In this document: positions 45,798 to 54,960 of the stretch, piece by piece
Position numbering within the stretch: the stretch's first letter is position 1
Layout of the letters: each line of letters opens with the position of its first letter
Notes under the pieces: generated by a model
What the model was told of the DNA's origin: nothing
Database searches by the model: none
What the model saw: the letters and a program-made list of their open reading frames with translations, nothing else
Program-made: the position numbers and the translations under genes
From: Microbacterium sp. MYb45
Lineage (GTDB): Bacteria; Actinomycetota; Actinomycetes; Actinomycetales; Microbacteriaceae
NCBI RefSeq assembly: GCF_002979655.1
Contig: NZ_PCPG01000010.1
Span: 1-64,000 of the forward strand
DNA length: 64,000 nucleotides
Direction: 5' to 3'

Positions 45798-46913
45798 TCA
45801 GGCCTCGTACGGTGCGAGCACGACCTCGACCCGCTGGAACTCCTTGAGGTCGGAGTATCCGGTGGTCGCCATCGACTTGCGCAGCGCACCGATCAGGTTC
45901 GCGGTGCCGTCGGCGACCGGCGCGGGGCCGTAGAGGATCTCTTCGAGCGTGCCGATGCCGCCGACCTCGACCCGACGACCGCGCGGGAGCTTCGGGTGGT
46001 GGGCTTCGGGACCCCAGTGGAATCCGCGGCCGGGCGCATCGGTGGCGCGGGCCAGCGCGACGCCGAGCATGACGGCGTCCGCCCCCATGGCGAGCGCCTT
46101 GACGATGTCGCCCGAGGTGCCGACGCCGCCGTCGGCGATCACGTGCACGTAGCGGCCACCGGATTCGTCGAGGTAGTCACGGCGCGCGGCGGCGACGTCG
46201 GAGACCGCTGTCGCCATCGGCGCGTGGATGCCGAGGGTCGCGCGGGTCGTGGACGCCGCTCCCCCGCCGAAGCCGACGAGGACGCCGGCTGCTCCGGTGC
46301 GCATGAGATGCAGTGCCGCGGTGTAGGTGGCGGCTCCGCCGACGATGACGGGGACGTCGAGGTCGTAGATGAACTTCTTGAGGTTGAGGGGCTCGGCGAC
46401 GCTGGACACGTGCTCGGCGGAGACCGTGGTGCCGCGGATGACGAACAGGTCGACGCCGGCGCGGGCGACGGTGTCGTAGAACTCCTGCGTGCGCTGCGGC
46501 GTGAGCGAGCCCGCCACCGTGACGCCGGCCTCGCGGATCTCCGCGAGGCGACGGGTGATGAGCTCGGGCTTGATCGGCTCGGCGTACAGCTCCTGCATGC
46601 GGACCGTGGCCGTGCCCTCGTCGAGACCGGCGATCTCGGCGAGCAGCGGCTCCGGGTTCTCGTACCGGGTCCACAGACCCTCGAGGTCGAGCACACCCAG
46701 TCCGCCCAGCTGACCCAGCATGATCGCGGTCTGCGGGCTGACGACGGAGTCCATGGGGGCTCCGAGCACCGGGATGCCGAAGCCGAAGGCGTCGATCGTC
46801 CAGGCGGTCGACACGTCCTCCGGGTTGCGCGTGCGCCGAGACGGCACCACCGCGATGTCATCGAACGTGTACGCGCGACGTGCGCGCTTTCCTCGGCCGA
46901 GCTCGATCTCCAT
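45798..46913 (-). CDS. GuaB3-family IMP dehydrogenase-related protein
   Basis: 371 aa TIM barrel of the IMP dehydrogenase/GMP reductase superfamily without CBS domains. Start region YTFDDIAVVPSRRTRNPEDV and the phosphate-binding [28 protein letters not shown] are family marks. The position that holds the catalytic Cys in the GuaB of this window (GPGSICTTR) is here GGGAASTTR, so the Cys is a Ser. It therefore probably cannot use the normal thioimidate mechanism. The role of actinobacterial GuaB3 is unknown. ATG at 46913 has a GGAGGGG SD. Followed by SURF1. Confidence 0.9.
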   Translation of the reverse strand: MEIELGRGKRARRAYTFDDIAVVPSRRTRNPEDVSTAWTIDAFGFGIPVLGAPMDSVVSPQTAIMLGQLGGLGVLDLEGLWTRYENPEPLLAEIAGLDEGTATVRMQELYAEPIKPELITRRLAEIREAGVTVAGSLTPQRTQEFYDTVARAGVDLFVIRGTTVSAEHVSSVAEPLNLKKFIYDLDVPVIVGGAATYTAALHLMRTGAAGVLVGFGGGAASTTRATLGIHAPMATAVSDVAAARRDYLDESGGRYVHVIADGGVGTSGDIVKALAMGADAVMLGVALARATDAPGRGFHWGPEAHHPKLPRGRRVEVGGIGTLEEILYGPAPVADGTANLIGALRKSMATTGYSDLKEFQRVEVVLAPYEA

Positions 46914-47115
46914 GGTCACCCCTCCAGCCTACCCGGGCGCGGCGGTCGACTCGGGCAGAGCTCGAAGCGTCGCGGAACGGCGACAGCGCTCGAAGACATC
47001 GAGCACCGAGTGCACCGCCTTTCACCCGGATGGGGGGATGACCGACCTTCCCATCGCCAGCGATCGTTGGCCTGCGGGATCCGAGCGGGTCCCGTTCTCT
47101 ATGAGAGGTGACTTC

Positions 47116-47505
47116 ATGACCCTTTGGGCCAGTTTCTGGGACATCGTCTGGTGGTTCCTGGCGGTGTTCGTCCTGTTCGCGTACCTGTTCGCGCTGTTCG
47201 CGATCATCACGGACCTGTTCCGCGATCACAAGCTGAACGGGTGGGCGAAGGCGGCCTGGCTGCTCTTCCTTGTCTTCGTCCCGTTCCTCACCGCGCTGAT
47301 CTACCTGATCGCCCGCGGTGGAGGGATGGCGGAACGCGGCGTCCGCGAAACGCAGGCCGCGCAATCCGCCGCCGCCGACTACATCAAGTCCGTGGCCGGC
47401 AGCAGCCCGAGCGACGAGATCGCGAAGGCGAAGGCCCTCCTCGACGGCGGCACCATCACCGCTGCGGAGTACGAGCAGATCAAGACGCGCGTGCTCGCGG
47501 GCTGA
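47116..47505 (+). CDS. Membrane protein with PLDc_N-like segment and SHOCT domain
   Basis: 129 aa. Residues 1-66 hold two hydrophobic helices with an aromatic border (WASFWDIVWWFLAVFVLFAYLFALFAIITDLF and WAKAAWLLFLVFVPFLTALIYLIARG), the phospholipase D N-terminal-like unit common in actinobacterial small proteins. The C-terminal 30 residues (SPSDEIAKAKALLDGGTITAAEYEQIKTRVLAG) are a SHOCT domain, an oligomerisation tail. Function is unknown. Start ATG 47116 has an AGAGGTGA SD. Bases 46914-47100 upstream show only its promoter area. Confidence 0.85.
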   Translation: MTLWASFWDIVWWFLAVFVLFAYLFALFAIITDLFRDHKLNGWAKAAWLLFLVFVPFLTALIYLIARGGGMAERGVRETQAAQSAAADYIKSVAGSSPSDEIAKAKALLDGGTITAAEYEQIKTRVLAG

Positions 47506-47519
47506 TCCGAGGCGAAGCA

Positions 47520-47551
47520 GGGGCTCGTGGTCTCACGCGACGGCGAGCCCC
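47520..47551. terminator. Convergent terminator hairpin
   Basis: GGGGCTCG...CGAGCCCC with 8-base perfect arms between the SHOCT gene and the convergent LuxR-type regulator. Confidence 0.75.
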
Positions 47552-47568
47552 TCCCCGTGTCGATCCGG

Positions 47569-50028
47569 TCAGAGCAGACCGACACGGCGAGCAGCCTCGA
47601 CCGCCTCGGCACGTCCGTTGACCTGGAGCTTGCTGTAGATGCTTCGCAGCTGTGACTTGACGGTGTTGGCGCTGACGTACCGACGCCCTGCGATCTCGGC
47701 GATGCTCTGGTGGGCGGGAAGCTCCCGCAGCAACTCCTGTTCCCGCGCCGTGAGCTTCGCGATCGTGACGGTCGCGGCCTTCTCCGACATCGCCATGTCC
47801 GGATGCGCGAGGATCTCCTCTGCCACAGGCCGCCACGCCCCCAACCGTTCGATGCGTGCACGCAGCACGACCGACGGCTCGTTCCCCTCCTGGAGGAACG
47901 GCCGCACGGCCCCCAGCGGCGCCGCGCACATCAGCGCGTTCAGGATCGCCGCGGTCGCCGACGAGTCACGTCTGTGGCGGTGCGCGTGAACGGCAAGAGC
48001 CACCCAGGCAGAGGCCAGAGCCAGCGGGGTGAATCGTGGAGCACCGCCCGCCAAGGCCTCACGGAGGACGTGATCGCCCTCACGGTTCGGATGCCGGAGG
48101 AAAGCCGCTGTCGCCGATTCGACGCTGTATTCGCCGAGAACACGACGACAGCGCGCCAGGAGCCGGTCTGCCAGCGGCACGTCACCCTGGCGGATGGCGG
48201 ACCCGATCGCAGGAACCACGGCATAGGCAAGGCTGGAGACCGTGTCGGAGAGGTCGTTCTCGATCAGAGCCACCACCCGCGCGAGCGCGGCGCCGCCCCC
48301 ACGGCGGGTGAGCTCGTCGAGCGCGAGGAGCATCTGCGTCAAGTGGTCGAGGCGTGCGCCGGCACGAGGACTCCAGTGCTCCAGCACGCTCGTCGAGAGA
48401 GGGTCGGCCCGGTGATAGGCACGCGTCGCCTGGAGGCAGACGGCGCGCGCAGCCACGGTATCCCGCTCATCGGCGCCACTGAGCCGGTCACGTTCGATCT
48501 GGAGGAGGACAGGCTCCATGTCGACCCGACTCGGCGCCCGGGAGACGATCGACAGCGCACTCTCCAGGATGAGCATCCGCAACCACCGCAGTTCCGAGGT
48601 GTCGGCGGTCGGCGAGCCGAGGTGCACGAGCGCCGCGCTCCTGTTGTCGTTCATCTCGCCATCCACCCCTCCCGTGGTCCACACCTGCACATACTCGAGA
48701 AGGAGTGCGGTTCCGCGGGAGCAGGACGCGTCGACGGCTAGTGGCGGCCGGTCCCGCATGTCGCCCCGCCGCCGATTCGCGTGCGCCCACAGCGCGTCCA
48801 CGATCTCGTCCACGGCGGTCCGCTCAGCCCTCCGCTGGGCGTGGGTGCGGACACGGAGGAGCTGCGCTGCCCCTGGGCGATCGGGGAAGTGCGGAATCGC
48901 GAGAAGCAGCCCCATATCCGCCTCCAGCCTCTCGCGGTCCCGGGGCGCGACCGCGCGAACGGCACGCATCACCGGGCCGGATTCGCCTTGGAAGATCAAC
49001 TCGTAGCCGTGCTGATCGAGGAAGGCGGCGAGCGCGGCCGCGTCTGCGGCCCGGACTGTCTGAGCGAGGGCGCTGCGCAGATCGCCCCTCGCCGAGAACC
49101 ACCGCGCCGCTGCTGCGTGGGCGCTGTTCGCCCGTGGGAGATCGCGTCGTCGCTGCTCTGCGGCGAGAAACGCCCAGAGGATGGGATGGAACCGATAGGA
49201 ATCCGCGTCCTGTCGCATCACGAGCGAGTTGGCACAGGCGAGCTGCTCGAGAACACGACCGGCGTCGGGACTCCCCGTCACCGTGACGGCGAGTGCTGCC
49301 GATACCGTCGGCGCGACAGCCGACCAGACGAGCACTTCTTCCTGCTCCGGATCGAGAGCGGACAGCACCTCGGTGACGAGATAGTCGGCGACAGGGCGAC
49401 TGTCGCCGTCGAACCGATCCACCACCGAGCCGTCGCCCGTCTCCCGCAGACGGCGCACGAGCACGAGTGCGGTCGCCCACCCACCGGTGCGGGCGAGGAG
49501 ACCGCGGAGCTGCTTCCCGGTGGGGGCTGTCACATCCGCGAGAAGGCTGGTCGCCTCGTCGGCGGTGAAGGCGAGATCGGCACCGGAGATCTCGCTGGTT
49601 CGCACCCACCTGGCGGGCGACACCGGAAGTGCATCGAATCTGCCGGCGAGAACCACCCGAAGGCGGCCATCGCCGCTGTCGACCGCCGCCGCGATGGCCT
49701 CCCGCGCTTGCGCCGACGACCGATCCAGCTGGTCGATCACGAGATACACCCGGGAGGCACCTGCCGCCCTGCTCCGCTGGATCGCGTCGAACACCTGCGC
49801 CTCATCGGCGGCATCTGCGAAACACACCAGGCCGTCGACGGTGGCCATCCACTGCCGGAGAAGCACGGACTTGCCCGAGCCGGCGGGAGCCCAGATACCC
49901 ACGACCCTGATCTCACGCTCGAAGGCGTCGAAGATCCGCCGCAACCGAGGTCGGTCGACCAGGCCGCTCCGTTGCAGGAGCGCAACCACTGATCCGCGTG
50001 CGTGAGTGATGTCCCCGAGATCTATCAT
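47569..50028 (-). CDS. MalT-like (LAL) LuxR-family transcriptional activator
   Basis: 819 aa. An N-terminal STAND ATPase module with Walker A GIWAPAGSGKSVLLRQW (about residues 44-60) and a VYLVIDQLDRS Walker B (around 100). The middle is helical, TPR-like (ARWFSARGDLRSALAQ and similar). The last 65 residues are a LuxR helix-turn-helix (LTAREQELLRELPAHQSIAEIAGRRYVSANTVKSQLRSIYSKLQVNGRAEAVEAARRVGLL). Such proteins activate transcription on binding an inducer and ATP. No target operon is obvious nearby. ATG at 50028 is the first in the frame. Confidence 0.9.
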   Translation of the reverse strand: MIDLGDITHARGSVVALLQRSGLVDRPRLRRIFDAFEREIRVVGIWAPAGSGKSVLLRQWMATVDGLVCFADAADEAQVFDAIQRSRAAGASRVYLVIDQLDRSSAQAREAIAAAVDSGDGRLRVVLAGRFDALPVSPARWVRTSEISGADLAFTADEATSLLADVTAPTGKQLRGLLARTGGWATALVLVRRLRETGDGSVVDRFDGDSRPVADYLVTEVLSALDPEQEEVLVWSAVAPTVSAALAVTVTGSPDAGRVLEQLACANSLVMRQDADSYRFHPILWAFLAAEQRRRDLPRANSAHAAAARWFSARGDLRSALAQTVRAADAAALAAFLDQHGYELIFQGESGPVMRAVRAVAPRDRERLEADMGLLLAIPHFPDRPGAAQLLRVRTHAQRRAERTAVDEIVDALWAHANRRRGDMRDRPPLAVDASCSRGTALLLEYVQVWTTGGVDGEMNDNRSAALVHLGSPTADTSELRWLRMLILESALSIVSRAPSRVDMEPVLLQIERDRLSGADERDTVAARAVCLQATRAYHRADPLSTSVLEHWSPRAGARLDHLTQMLLALDELTRRGGGAALARVVALIENDLSDTVSSLAYAVVPAIGSAIRQGDVPLADRLLARCRRVLGEYSVESATAAFLRHPNREGDHVLREALAGGAPRFTPLALASAWVALAVHAHRHRRDSSATAAILNALMCAAPLGAVRPFLQEGNEPSVVLRARIERLGAWRPVAEEILAHPDMAMSEKAATVTIAKLTAREQELLRELPAHQSIAEIAGRRYVSANTVKSQLRSIYSKLQVNGRAEAVEAARRVGLL

Positions 50029-50085
50029 CTCGGTATTATTTCACCCTTTACCCGCGGACTCGCGTCGGTCGTGGTTCTGCTCTCG

Positions 50086-51774
50086 TCAGCGCGTCCGAGC
50101 GACCCGCTTCTCGTCCCACACGGGCTCGTCCGATTCGTAGACGTCGCCGTCCGACCCGAAGACCAGGAAACGGTCGAACGACCGGGCGAACCAGCGGTCG
50201 TGCGTCACCGCCAGCACGGTCCCCTCGAATCGCGCCAGGGCCTGCTCCAGCGCCTCGGCCGATTCCAGATCGAGGTTGTCGGTGGGTTCGTCCAGCAGCA
50301 GCAGCGTCGCCCCGGAGAGCTCGAGCAGCAGCACCTGGAACCGCGCCTGCTGCCCGCCCGACAGCGAGTCGAACGTCTGCTGCGCCTGCCGCACGAGGCC
50401 GTACCGATCGAGCGCCGAACTCGCGGCATCCCGCGGCATCCCCGCCCGACGGTCGTCGCCGCGGTGCAGGATCTCCAGCAGCGTGCGCCCGACGAACTCC
50501 GGATGCGCGTGAGTCTGGGCGAACAGTCCGGGCACGACGCGTGCGCCGAGAGTCGCCGTGCCGGTGTGCGCCACCGTGGTCACCTGCTCTCCTGTCGACG
50601 TGACGTGACCGAGCGTGGCATCAGGGTCGCTGCCGCCACGGGCGAGCAACCGCAGGAAGTGCGACTTGCCCGATCCGTTGGAACCGAGCACCGCGACCCG
50701 GTCGCCGTACCAGACCTCCGCGTCGAAGGGACGCATGAGCCCGGTCAGCTCGAGACGCTGTGCGACCACGGCCCGCTTGCCGGTGCGTGCGCCGCGCAGA
50801 CGCATGTCGAAGTCCTGCGTGGGCGGACGCTCCTCGGGCGGGCCCGCCTCCTCGAACTTGCGCAGGCGCGTCTGTGCCGCCTGATAGCGCGACGCGAACC
50901 CGTCGTTCGCCGACGCCTTGACTTTGAGGTTCGCGACGAGGGTGCGCAGCTTCTCGTGCTGCTCGTCCCAGCGCCGACGCAGCTCGTCCAGTCGGTCCAT
51001 CCGGTCGGTCCGCGCCTGCTGATACGTCGAGAAGCCTCCGCCGTGCACCCATGCCGTGGCACCGGCGCCGCCGGGCTCCAGCGTGATCAGGCGGTCGACG
51101 GCGCGTGCGAGCAACTCGCGGTCGTGCGACACGAGCAGCACGGTCTTCGGCGTCTGACGCAGCTGCTCCTCCAGCCACCGCTTCGTCGGCACGTCGAGGT
51201 AGTTGTCCGGCTCGTCGAGCAGCAGCACCTCATCGGGTCCGCGCAGCAGGGCTTCAAGCGCGAGCCGCTTCTGCTCACCCCCCGAGAGGGTGGTGAGTTC
51301 GCGATACCGCGCCCGCTCGAACGGCACGCCGAGCGCCGCGACCGTGCACTGATCCCAGACGGTCTCGTGTTCGTATCCACCGGCATCCGCGTACTCGGCG
51401 ATCGCCGTGGCGTAGGCCATCTGCGTGTCGTGCTCGTCGCGTTCGATCAGTGCGTTCTCGGCGGCCTCGAGAGCCTCGGCCGCCGCGCGGATGCGAGCCG
51501 GCGCGACGCGCACCAGCAGCTGGTGCACGGTCTCGCCCGCCTCGCCGTGACCGACGAACTGGTCCATGACACCGAGACCGCCATCGATCGTGACCACGCC
51601 GTCATCGGCGGGCCGATCACCGCGGATGATGCGCAGCAGAGTGGTCTTGCCCGCCCCGTTCGGTCCGATCAGGGCGCTGGTGGAGCCTGCACCCACCCGG
51701 AACGTCGCCTCGTCGAGAAGCGGTCTGCCGTCGGGGAGCGTCAGTGAGACGCTGGAGACATCGATGTAGCCCAC
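50086..51774 (-). CDS. ABC-F family ATPase
   Basis: 562 aa with two ATP-binding cassettes and no membrane domain. Walker A motifs are GPNGAGKTT (about residue 38) and GSNGSGKSH (about 360); signatures LSGGEQKRL and LSGGQQARF; Walker B LLLDEPDNYLD and LLLDEPTDNLD. The linker between the domains (YQQARTDRMDRLDELRRRWDEQHEKLRTLVANLK) is a charged helical pair as in ribosome-acting ABC-F proteins. ABC-F proteins modulate translation and some protect from ribosome-targeting antibiotics; which applies here cannot be said. Starts with GTG. Confidence 0.92.
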   Translation of the reverse strand: MGYIDVSSVSLTLPDGRPLLDEATFRVGAGSTSALIGPNGAGKTTLLRIIRGDRPADDGVVTIDGGLGVMDQFVGHGEAGETVHQLLVRVAPARIRAAAEALEAAENALIERDEHDTQMAYATAIAEYADAGGYEHETVWDQCTVAALGVPFERARYRELTTLSGGEQKRLALEALLRGPDEVLLLDEPDNYLDVPTKRWLEEQLRQTPKTVLLVSHDRELLARAVDRLITLEPGGAGATAWVHGGGFSTYQQARTDRMDRLDELRRRWDEQHEKLRTLVANLKVKASANDGFASRYQAAQTRLRKFEEAGPPEERPPTQDFDMRLRGARTGKRAVVAQRLELTGLMRPFDAEVWYGDRVAVLGSNGSGKSHFLRLLARGGSDPDATLGHVTSTGEQVTTVAHTGTATLGARVVPGLFAQTHAHPEFVGRTLLEILHRGDDRRAGMPRDAASSALDRYGLVRQAQQTFDSLSGGQQARFQVLLLELSGATLLLLDEPTDNLDLESAEALEQALARFEGTVLAVTHDRWFARSFDRFLVFGSDGDVYESDEPVWDEKRVARTR

Positions 51775-51852
51775 GGTGCGTGGCCGTCCTTCCGCCCGCG
51801 CATGCCGAGCCGACCAGGCTATCAGGCGCGGGCGCCGCGCACCGAACCGCGC

Positions 51853-52404
51853 TCAGCCGAGAGCGCTCGATGTCGGCACGGGCGCCGCGAAGAGGTCGAG
51901 CACGGGGCAGTGCGCATCCACGACGGTGCGCAGGTTCTCGTACTGCTCGGCGCTGTCCGGGCCCGTGATGTCGACCGAGACCCGGACATCGTGGAAGCCT
52001 GCTCTCCCCGACTCGTCGATGCCGAAGAGCTTGCGCACATCGAGGTCGCCCTCCGCCGTGATCTCGATCTGGTCGATAGTGAGACCGAGCGCCTGCGCGT
52101 AGAGCCGGTACACGACCACCTGACACGAGATGAGCGCACCCAGCGCGTACTCGACGGGGCTCGCCGCCACATCGTCGCCGGCCAGCGCACCGGGCTCGTC
52201 GACCAGGAAGCGGTGCTTCCCTGCGCGGATCTCGGTGGCGACGGAGCCGATGCCCCGCCCGCTCACGCGGTAGGTGAGCTGTGCGTTCGCGGCATCCGCG
52301 GCGATCCGCTCGTTCCACGCGGTTCCGGCGTCGGTGAGTCGCCGAGCGCGTTCGGCGGGAGTGACATCGGCGATACCGGCGAGCTGGTCCTGGATGAGAG
52401 TCAT
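51853..52404 (-). CDS. OsmC/Ohr-family peroxidase-like protein
   Basis: 183 aa. The two redox cysteines of the family are visible: LGALISCQVVVYRLYAQALGL (about residue 95) and DAHCPVLDLFAA (about 165). The core includes ITAEGDLDVRKLFGIDESGRAGFHDVRVSV. Such enzymes reduce organic hydroperoxides with lipoyl or thiol donors. The ATG at 52404 gives the typical start; a longer start at 52452 is possible. No marked SD is seen. Confidence 0.88.
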   Translation of the reverse strand: MTLIQDQLAGIADVTPAERARRLTDAGTAWNERIAADAANAQLTYRVSGRGIGSVATEIRAGKHRFLVDEPGALAGDDVAASPVEYALGALISCQVVVYRLYAQALGLTIDQIEITAEGDLDVRKLFGIDESGRAGFHDVRVSVDITGPDSAEQYENLRTVVDAHCPVLDLFAAPVPTSSALG

Positions 52405-52471
52405 GGCCCGACGGTAGCGATCCCTGCGCTCGGGCGGCATGAGGACCGTCATCCGGCTTCACACCCGGAAA

Positions 52472-52497
52472 CGGAGCGTCACGGATGCGACGCTCCG
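52472..52497 (-). terminator. Terminator after vapBC
   Basis: CGGAGCGTC-n8-GACGCTCCG, two perfect 9-base arms, 10 bases after the PIN toxin stop on the minus strand. Confidence 0.75.
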
Positions 52498-52506
52498 CGG
52501 TTCAGA

Positions 52507-52872
52507 TCACCGCCGGAGCTGCTCGACGCGTTCAGATTCGCCCCAGGCGCGATCCGCCGTGAGCGCGACCGCGTCGAGACGCGCCGCCACCGCGAGGCAC
52601 AGCCGATCGCCGAGCGAGAGGCCGCTCCCACGCTTCCACAGCCGGGCCGCCTCCTCGGCGTCACGGTGCGACACAGGCTCGACGCGCAATCGATAGCTGA
52701 GCAGCAGTCCGGACGCCACGCCCCAGTCGGCACCGGATGCGCGCACCTTCTGCGCGACCTCGGACCAGTTCGCCGCTCCGACCACCGCATCGTCGAGAAT
52801 CTCCTCCACGCGATCGGCTCCGGGTTCGCCCTGCAGGAATGCGAGGAGTGCGGACGCATCCAGGACGATCAC
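52507..52872 (-). CDS. vapC: PIN-domain toxin VapC
   Basis: 121 aa PIN-fold ribonuclease. Catalytic acidic residues: first Asp in IVLDASALLAFLQGE (residue 5), Glu in ANWSEVAQKV, Asp in SLGDRLCLAVAARL and the LTADRAW motif. Starts with GTG, overlapping the antitoxin stop by four bases (GTGA), the usual arrangement. It would cleave RNA (often tRNA or rRNA) when freed from VapB. Confidence 0.92.
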   Translation of the reverse strand: MIVLDASALLAFLQGEPGADRVEEILDDAVVGAANWSEVAQKVRASGADWGVASGLLLSYRLRVEPVSHRDAEEAARLWKRGSGLSLGDRLCLAVAARLDAVALTADRAWGESERVEQLRR

Positions 52873-53117
52873 GCAGCGGCGTCCTCGGAGCTCGCGGCTG
52901 CTCGACGTTCGGCGAGGAGCGATTTCAGAACGTCTTTGCCTTCGAGCTGAGACCTGACGAGGGCCTTGGCCTGCTCGCGGGTGACCAGGATGACCCCACC
53001 CACAGTCTCGATCATCAGCAGCGGCACGCCCTGCTCCCAATGCTGGCGGCTGCGGAGCTCAGCGGGGATGACCAGCCGACCGCGATCACCCATCGGCGCG
53101 ACGAACGTGGTATCCAT
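52869..53117 (-). CDS. vapB: AbrB/SpoVT-fold antitoxin VapB
   Basis: 82 aa. The DNA-binding swapped-hairpin motif is evident (TFVAPMGDRGRLVIPAELRSRQHWEQGVPLLMIETVGGVILVT, residues 4-46). The remainder is a C-terminal toxin-binding helix region, Ala-rich at its end. It represses its own operon with VapC. The gap to the histidine kinase stop on the same strand is only 37 bases, so it may also receive read-through transcription from that operon. Confidence 0.9.
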   Translation of the reverse strand: MDTTFVAPMGDRGRLVIPAELRSRQHWEQGVPLLMIETVGGVILVTREQAKALVRSQLEGKDVLKSLLAERRAAASSEDAAA

Positions 53118-53154
53118 GGGCCCACGGTACCACTCATGCGCACGCAGTGGGATG

Positions 53155-54960
53155 TCAGTCGGCGCGGCTCAGGCTCGTCAGCACCTCGGTGCGGGGTGCC
53201 GACGGGAGGACGAAGCGAAACTCGGTGCCCACGCCCTCCTGACTCGTCACGTCCATGCTCCCGCCGTGCGCCAGGACGATCGCCCGGGTGATCGTGAGCC
53301 CGAGACCGACACCCGGCACGGCATTGCGCGTCGCGGTCGACGCGCGGAAGAACCGGGTGAACAGCATCCCCTGTTCGTCTTCCGGGATCCCGACGCCCGT
53401 GTCCTGCACGGCCAGCTCCACTCCCCCGTCGACCGGACGGACGCGGGCGTTGACGCGCCCGCCACGCGGGGTGAACTTGATCGCGTTGGACAGCAGATTG
53501 TCGAGAGCCTGACCGATCCGCCCGGAGTCGATCAGGAGAGGAATGGCGTCAGCACCGACCTCCGCCGCGATCTCTATGCCCTCGCGCTGCGCGTGCGGCC
53601 CCGCCGAGACAACCGCCGATCGGACGAGCTCGGCGATATCGACCTCTTCGCGCTCGAGCGGGAACCTCCCGGACTCGACCTGCGCGGTGAAGAGCAGATC
53701 ACCGACGAGGTTGAGCAGACGCTTCGCATTGCGCTCGATGATGCCGACGAACTCCTGCTGGTCGACGGTGAGCGGCTGACCGGGATCGTTCTGCAGCAGA
53801 TCGAGGAAGCCGATGATCGCGCTCAGCGGCGTGCGGAGCTCGTGGGAGATCATCCCGACGAACTCGTCCTTCATGCGCGCGACCTCGACCGCCCTGGTCT
53901 CGTCGGTGAGCACGAACAGGTATCCCTGCTGCGCGCCGGCGCCGTCCTTGTGCGGGGTGACGGTGACCCGGGCGGGAACCGTCGTACCGCCCGCCGTCGT
54001 CACCTCGACGTCCCCGTCGACCGGGAGCCCGGCATCAGCCTGCGAGAACAGCGCCTGGATTCCGGGCGAGAGCTCCGCATAGCCGGGCAGAAGCTCGTGG
54101 TCCGAGCCGGGACGGTCGACGTTGTCGGCGGCCAGCATCGACAGGACCGCCGTCGAGAAGAAGCGGTCGATGCGCACGTCGTCGCGGGCCTCCTCCGCCG
54201 AGAGTCCCAGCAGGCGTTCCGCTCCGGGATTCCAGGCCGTGATCTTCCCACTGCAGTCCGTCGCGATCACCGCCTGCGCCGTGATCGACGCCCACAGGCT
54301 CTCGAACGAGTCCAGCAGCTCGCGGTACTGACGTTCCTTGTCGCGGAGCTGCACGATCATCGCGACGTTCTCCGACAACGCTCTCGTGCGTTCGACGACG
54401 AGCTCCTCCGCCTGGTCGACGCGCATGCGCTGCTGCCGGGAGAGCTGGTTGATGACCGCGGCCACCGCAGAGAACACCAGCGGACCGACCACCCCGCGCA
54501 GCCACTCGACCGAGGTGTCCGGGGGGTTGGTGAAGTACGGCATCAGGAGCGCGATCGAGGTCAACCCGCCGACGACGAACACCCACCGGATGCCGGGAGC
54601 CGCGGCCAACCAGACCACGGGCAGGAGCACGAGCGAGGAGAAGAGCGAGGTGGCGCCGCCTGTGCCGGTGCGGAAGAGACCGAGACCGACGATATCGACG
54701 ATGGGGATGAGCAGTACGGCCCAGCCGTCATGCATCCCCCGCGTCGTGAGCACGGCGGCGAGCACGGTGGCCGCGAGGACGACGGCGATCCCTGCCACCG
54801 CGGGCATGACATGCGTGATCGGAAGATCGGGGACCCACCAGGTCAGGATCGCCGCGATGATCGTGGCGATGACCGTCGGCGCCTGCTTGAGCAGCGGGCT
54901 CGGGTTGTCGAAGACCTGATACCAGCGGTTCTCCGCGCGGCCGAGCGGCGTCGCCCTCAT
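53155..54960 (-). CDS. PAS-domain sensor histidine kinase
   Basis: 601 aa. Five to six membrane helices cover about residues 28-170, followed by a helical linker (RVDQAEELVVERTRALSENVAMIVQLRDKERQYRELLDSF) and a PAS domain (about 215-355; VIATDCSGKITAWNPGAERLLG). The kinase core has the H-box DEFVGMISHELRTPLS with phospho-accepting His373, N-box QALDNLLSNAIKF (Asn488), DTGVGIP (520-526) and GVGLGLTITRA. Its ATG overlaps the stop of the small receiver by four bases (ATGA). Last gene of the seven-gene glycan operon. The signal sensed is unknown; the membrane part matches no sensor I can name. Confidence 0.92.
   Translation of the reverse strand: MRATPLGRAENRWYQVFDNPSPLLKQAPTVIATIIAAILTWWVPDLPITHVMPAVAGIAVVLAATVLAAVLTTRGMHDGWAVLLIPIVDIVGLGLFRTGTGGATSLFSSLVLLPVVWLAAAPGIRWVFVVGGLTSIALLMPYFTNPPDTSVEWLRGVVGPLVFSAVAAVINQLSRQQRMRVDQAEELVVERTRALSENVAMIVQLRDKERQYRELLDSFESLWASITAQAVIATDCSGKITAWNPGAERLLGLSAEEARDDVRIDRFFSTAVLSMLAADNVDRPGSDHELLPGYAELSPGIQALFSQADAGLPVDGDVEVTTAGGTTVPARVTVTPHKDGAGAQQGYLFVLTDETRAVEVARMKDEFVGMISHELRTPLSAIIGFLDLLQNDPGQPLTVDQQEFVGIIERNAKRLLNLVGDLLFTAQVESGRFPLEREEVDIAELVRSAVVSAGPHAQREGIEIAAEVGADAIPLLIDSGRIGQALDNLLSNAIKFTPRGGRVNARVRPVDGGVELAVQDTGVGIPEDEQGMLFTRFFRASTATRNAVPGVGLGLTITRAIVLAHGGSMDVTSQEGVGTEFRFVLPSAPRTEVLTSLSRAD

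Noticed and set aside
47569-50028. Quorum-sensing LuxR regulator
   Set aside because: It has a STAND ATPase and TPR architecture (MalT type) and no acyl-homoserine-lactone domain or luxI gene.
50086-51774. Reading the ABC-F protein as an antibiotic resistance factor
   Set aside because: The family also has housekeeping translation factors, and nothing in the sequence or neighbourhood separates these.
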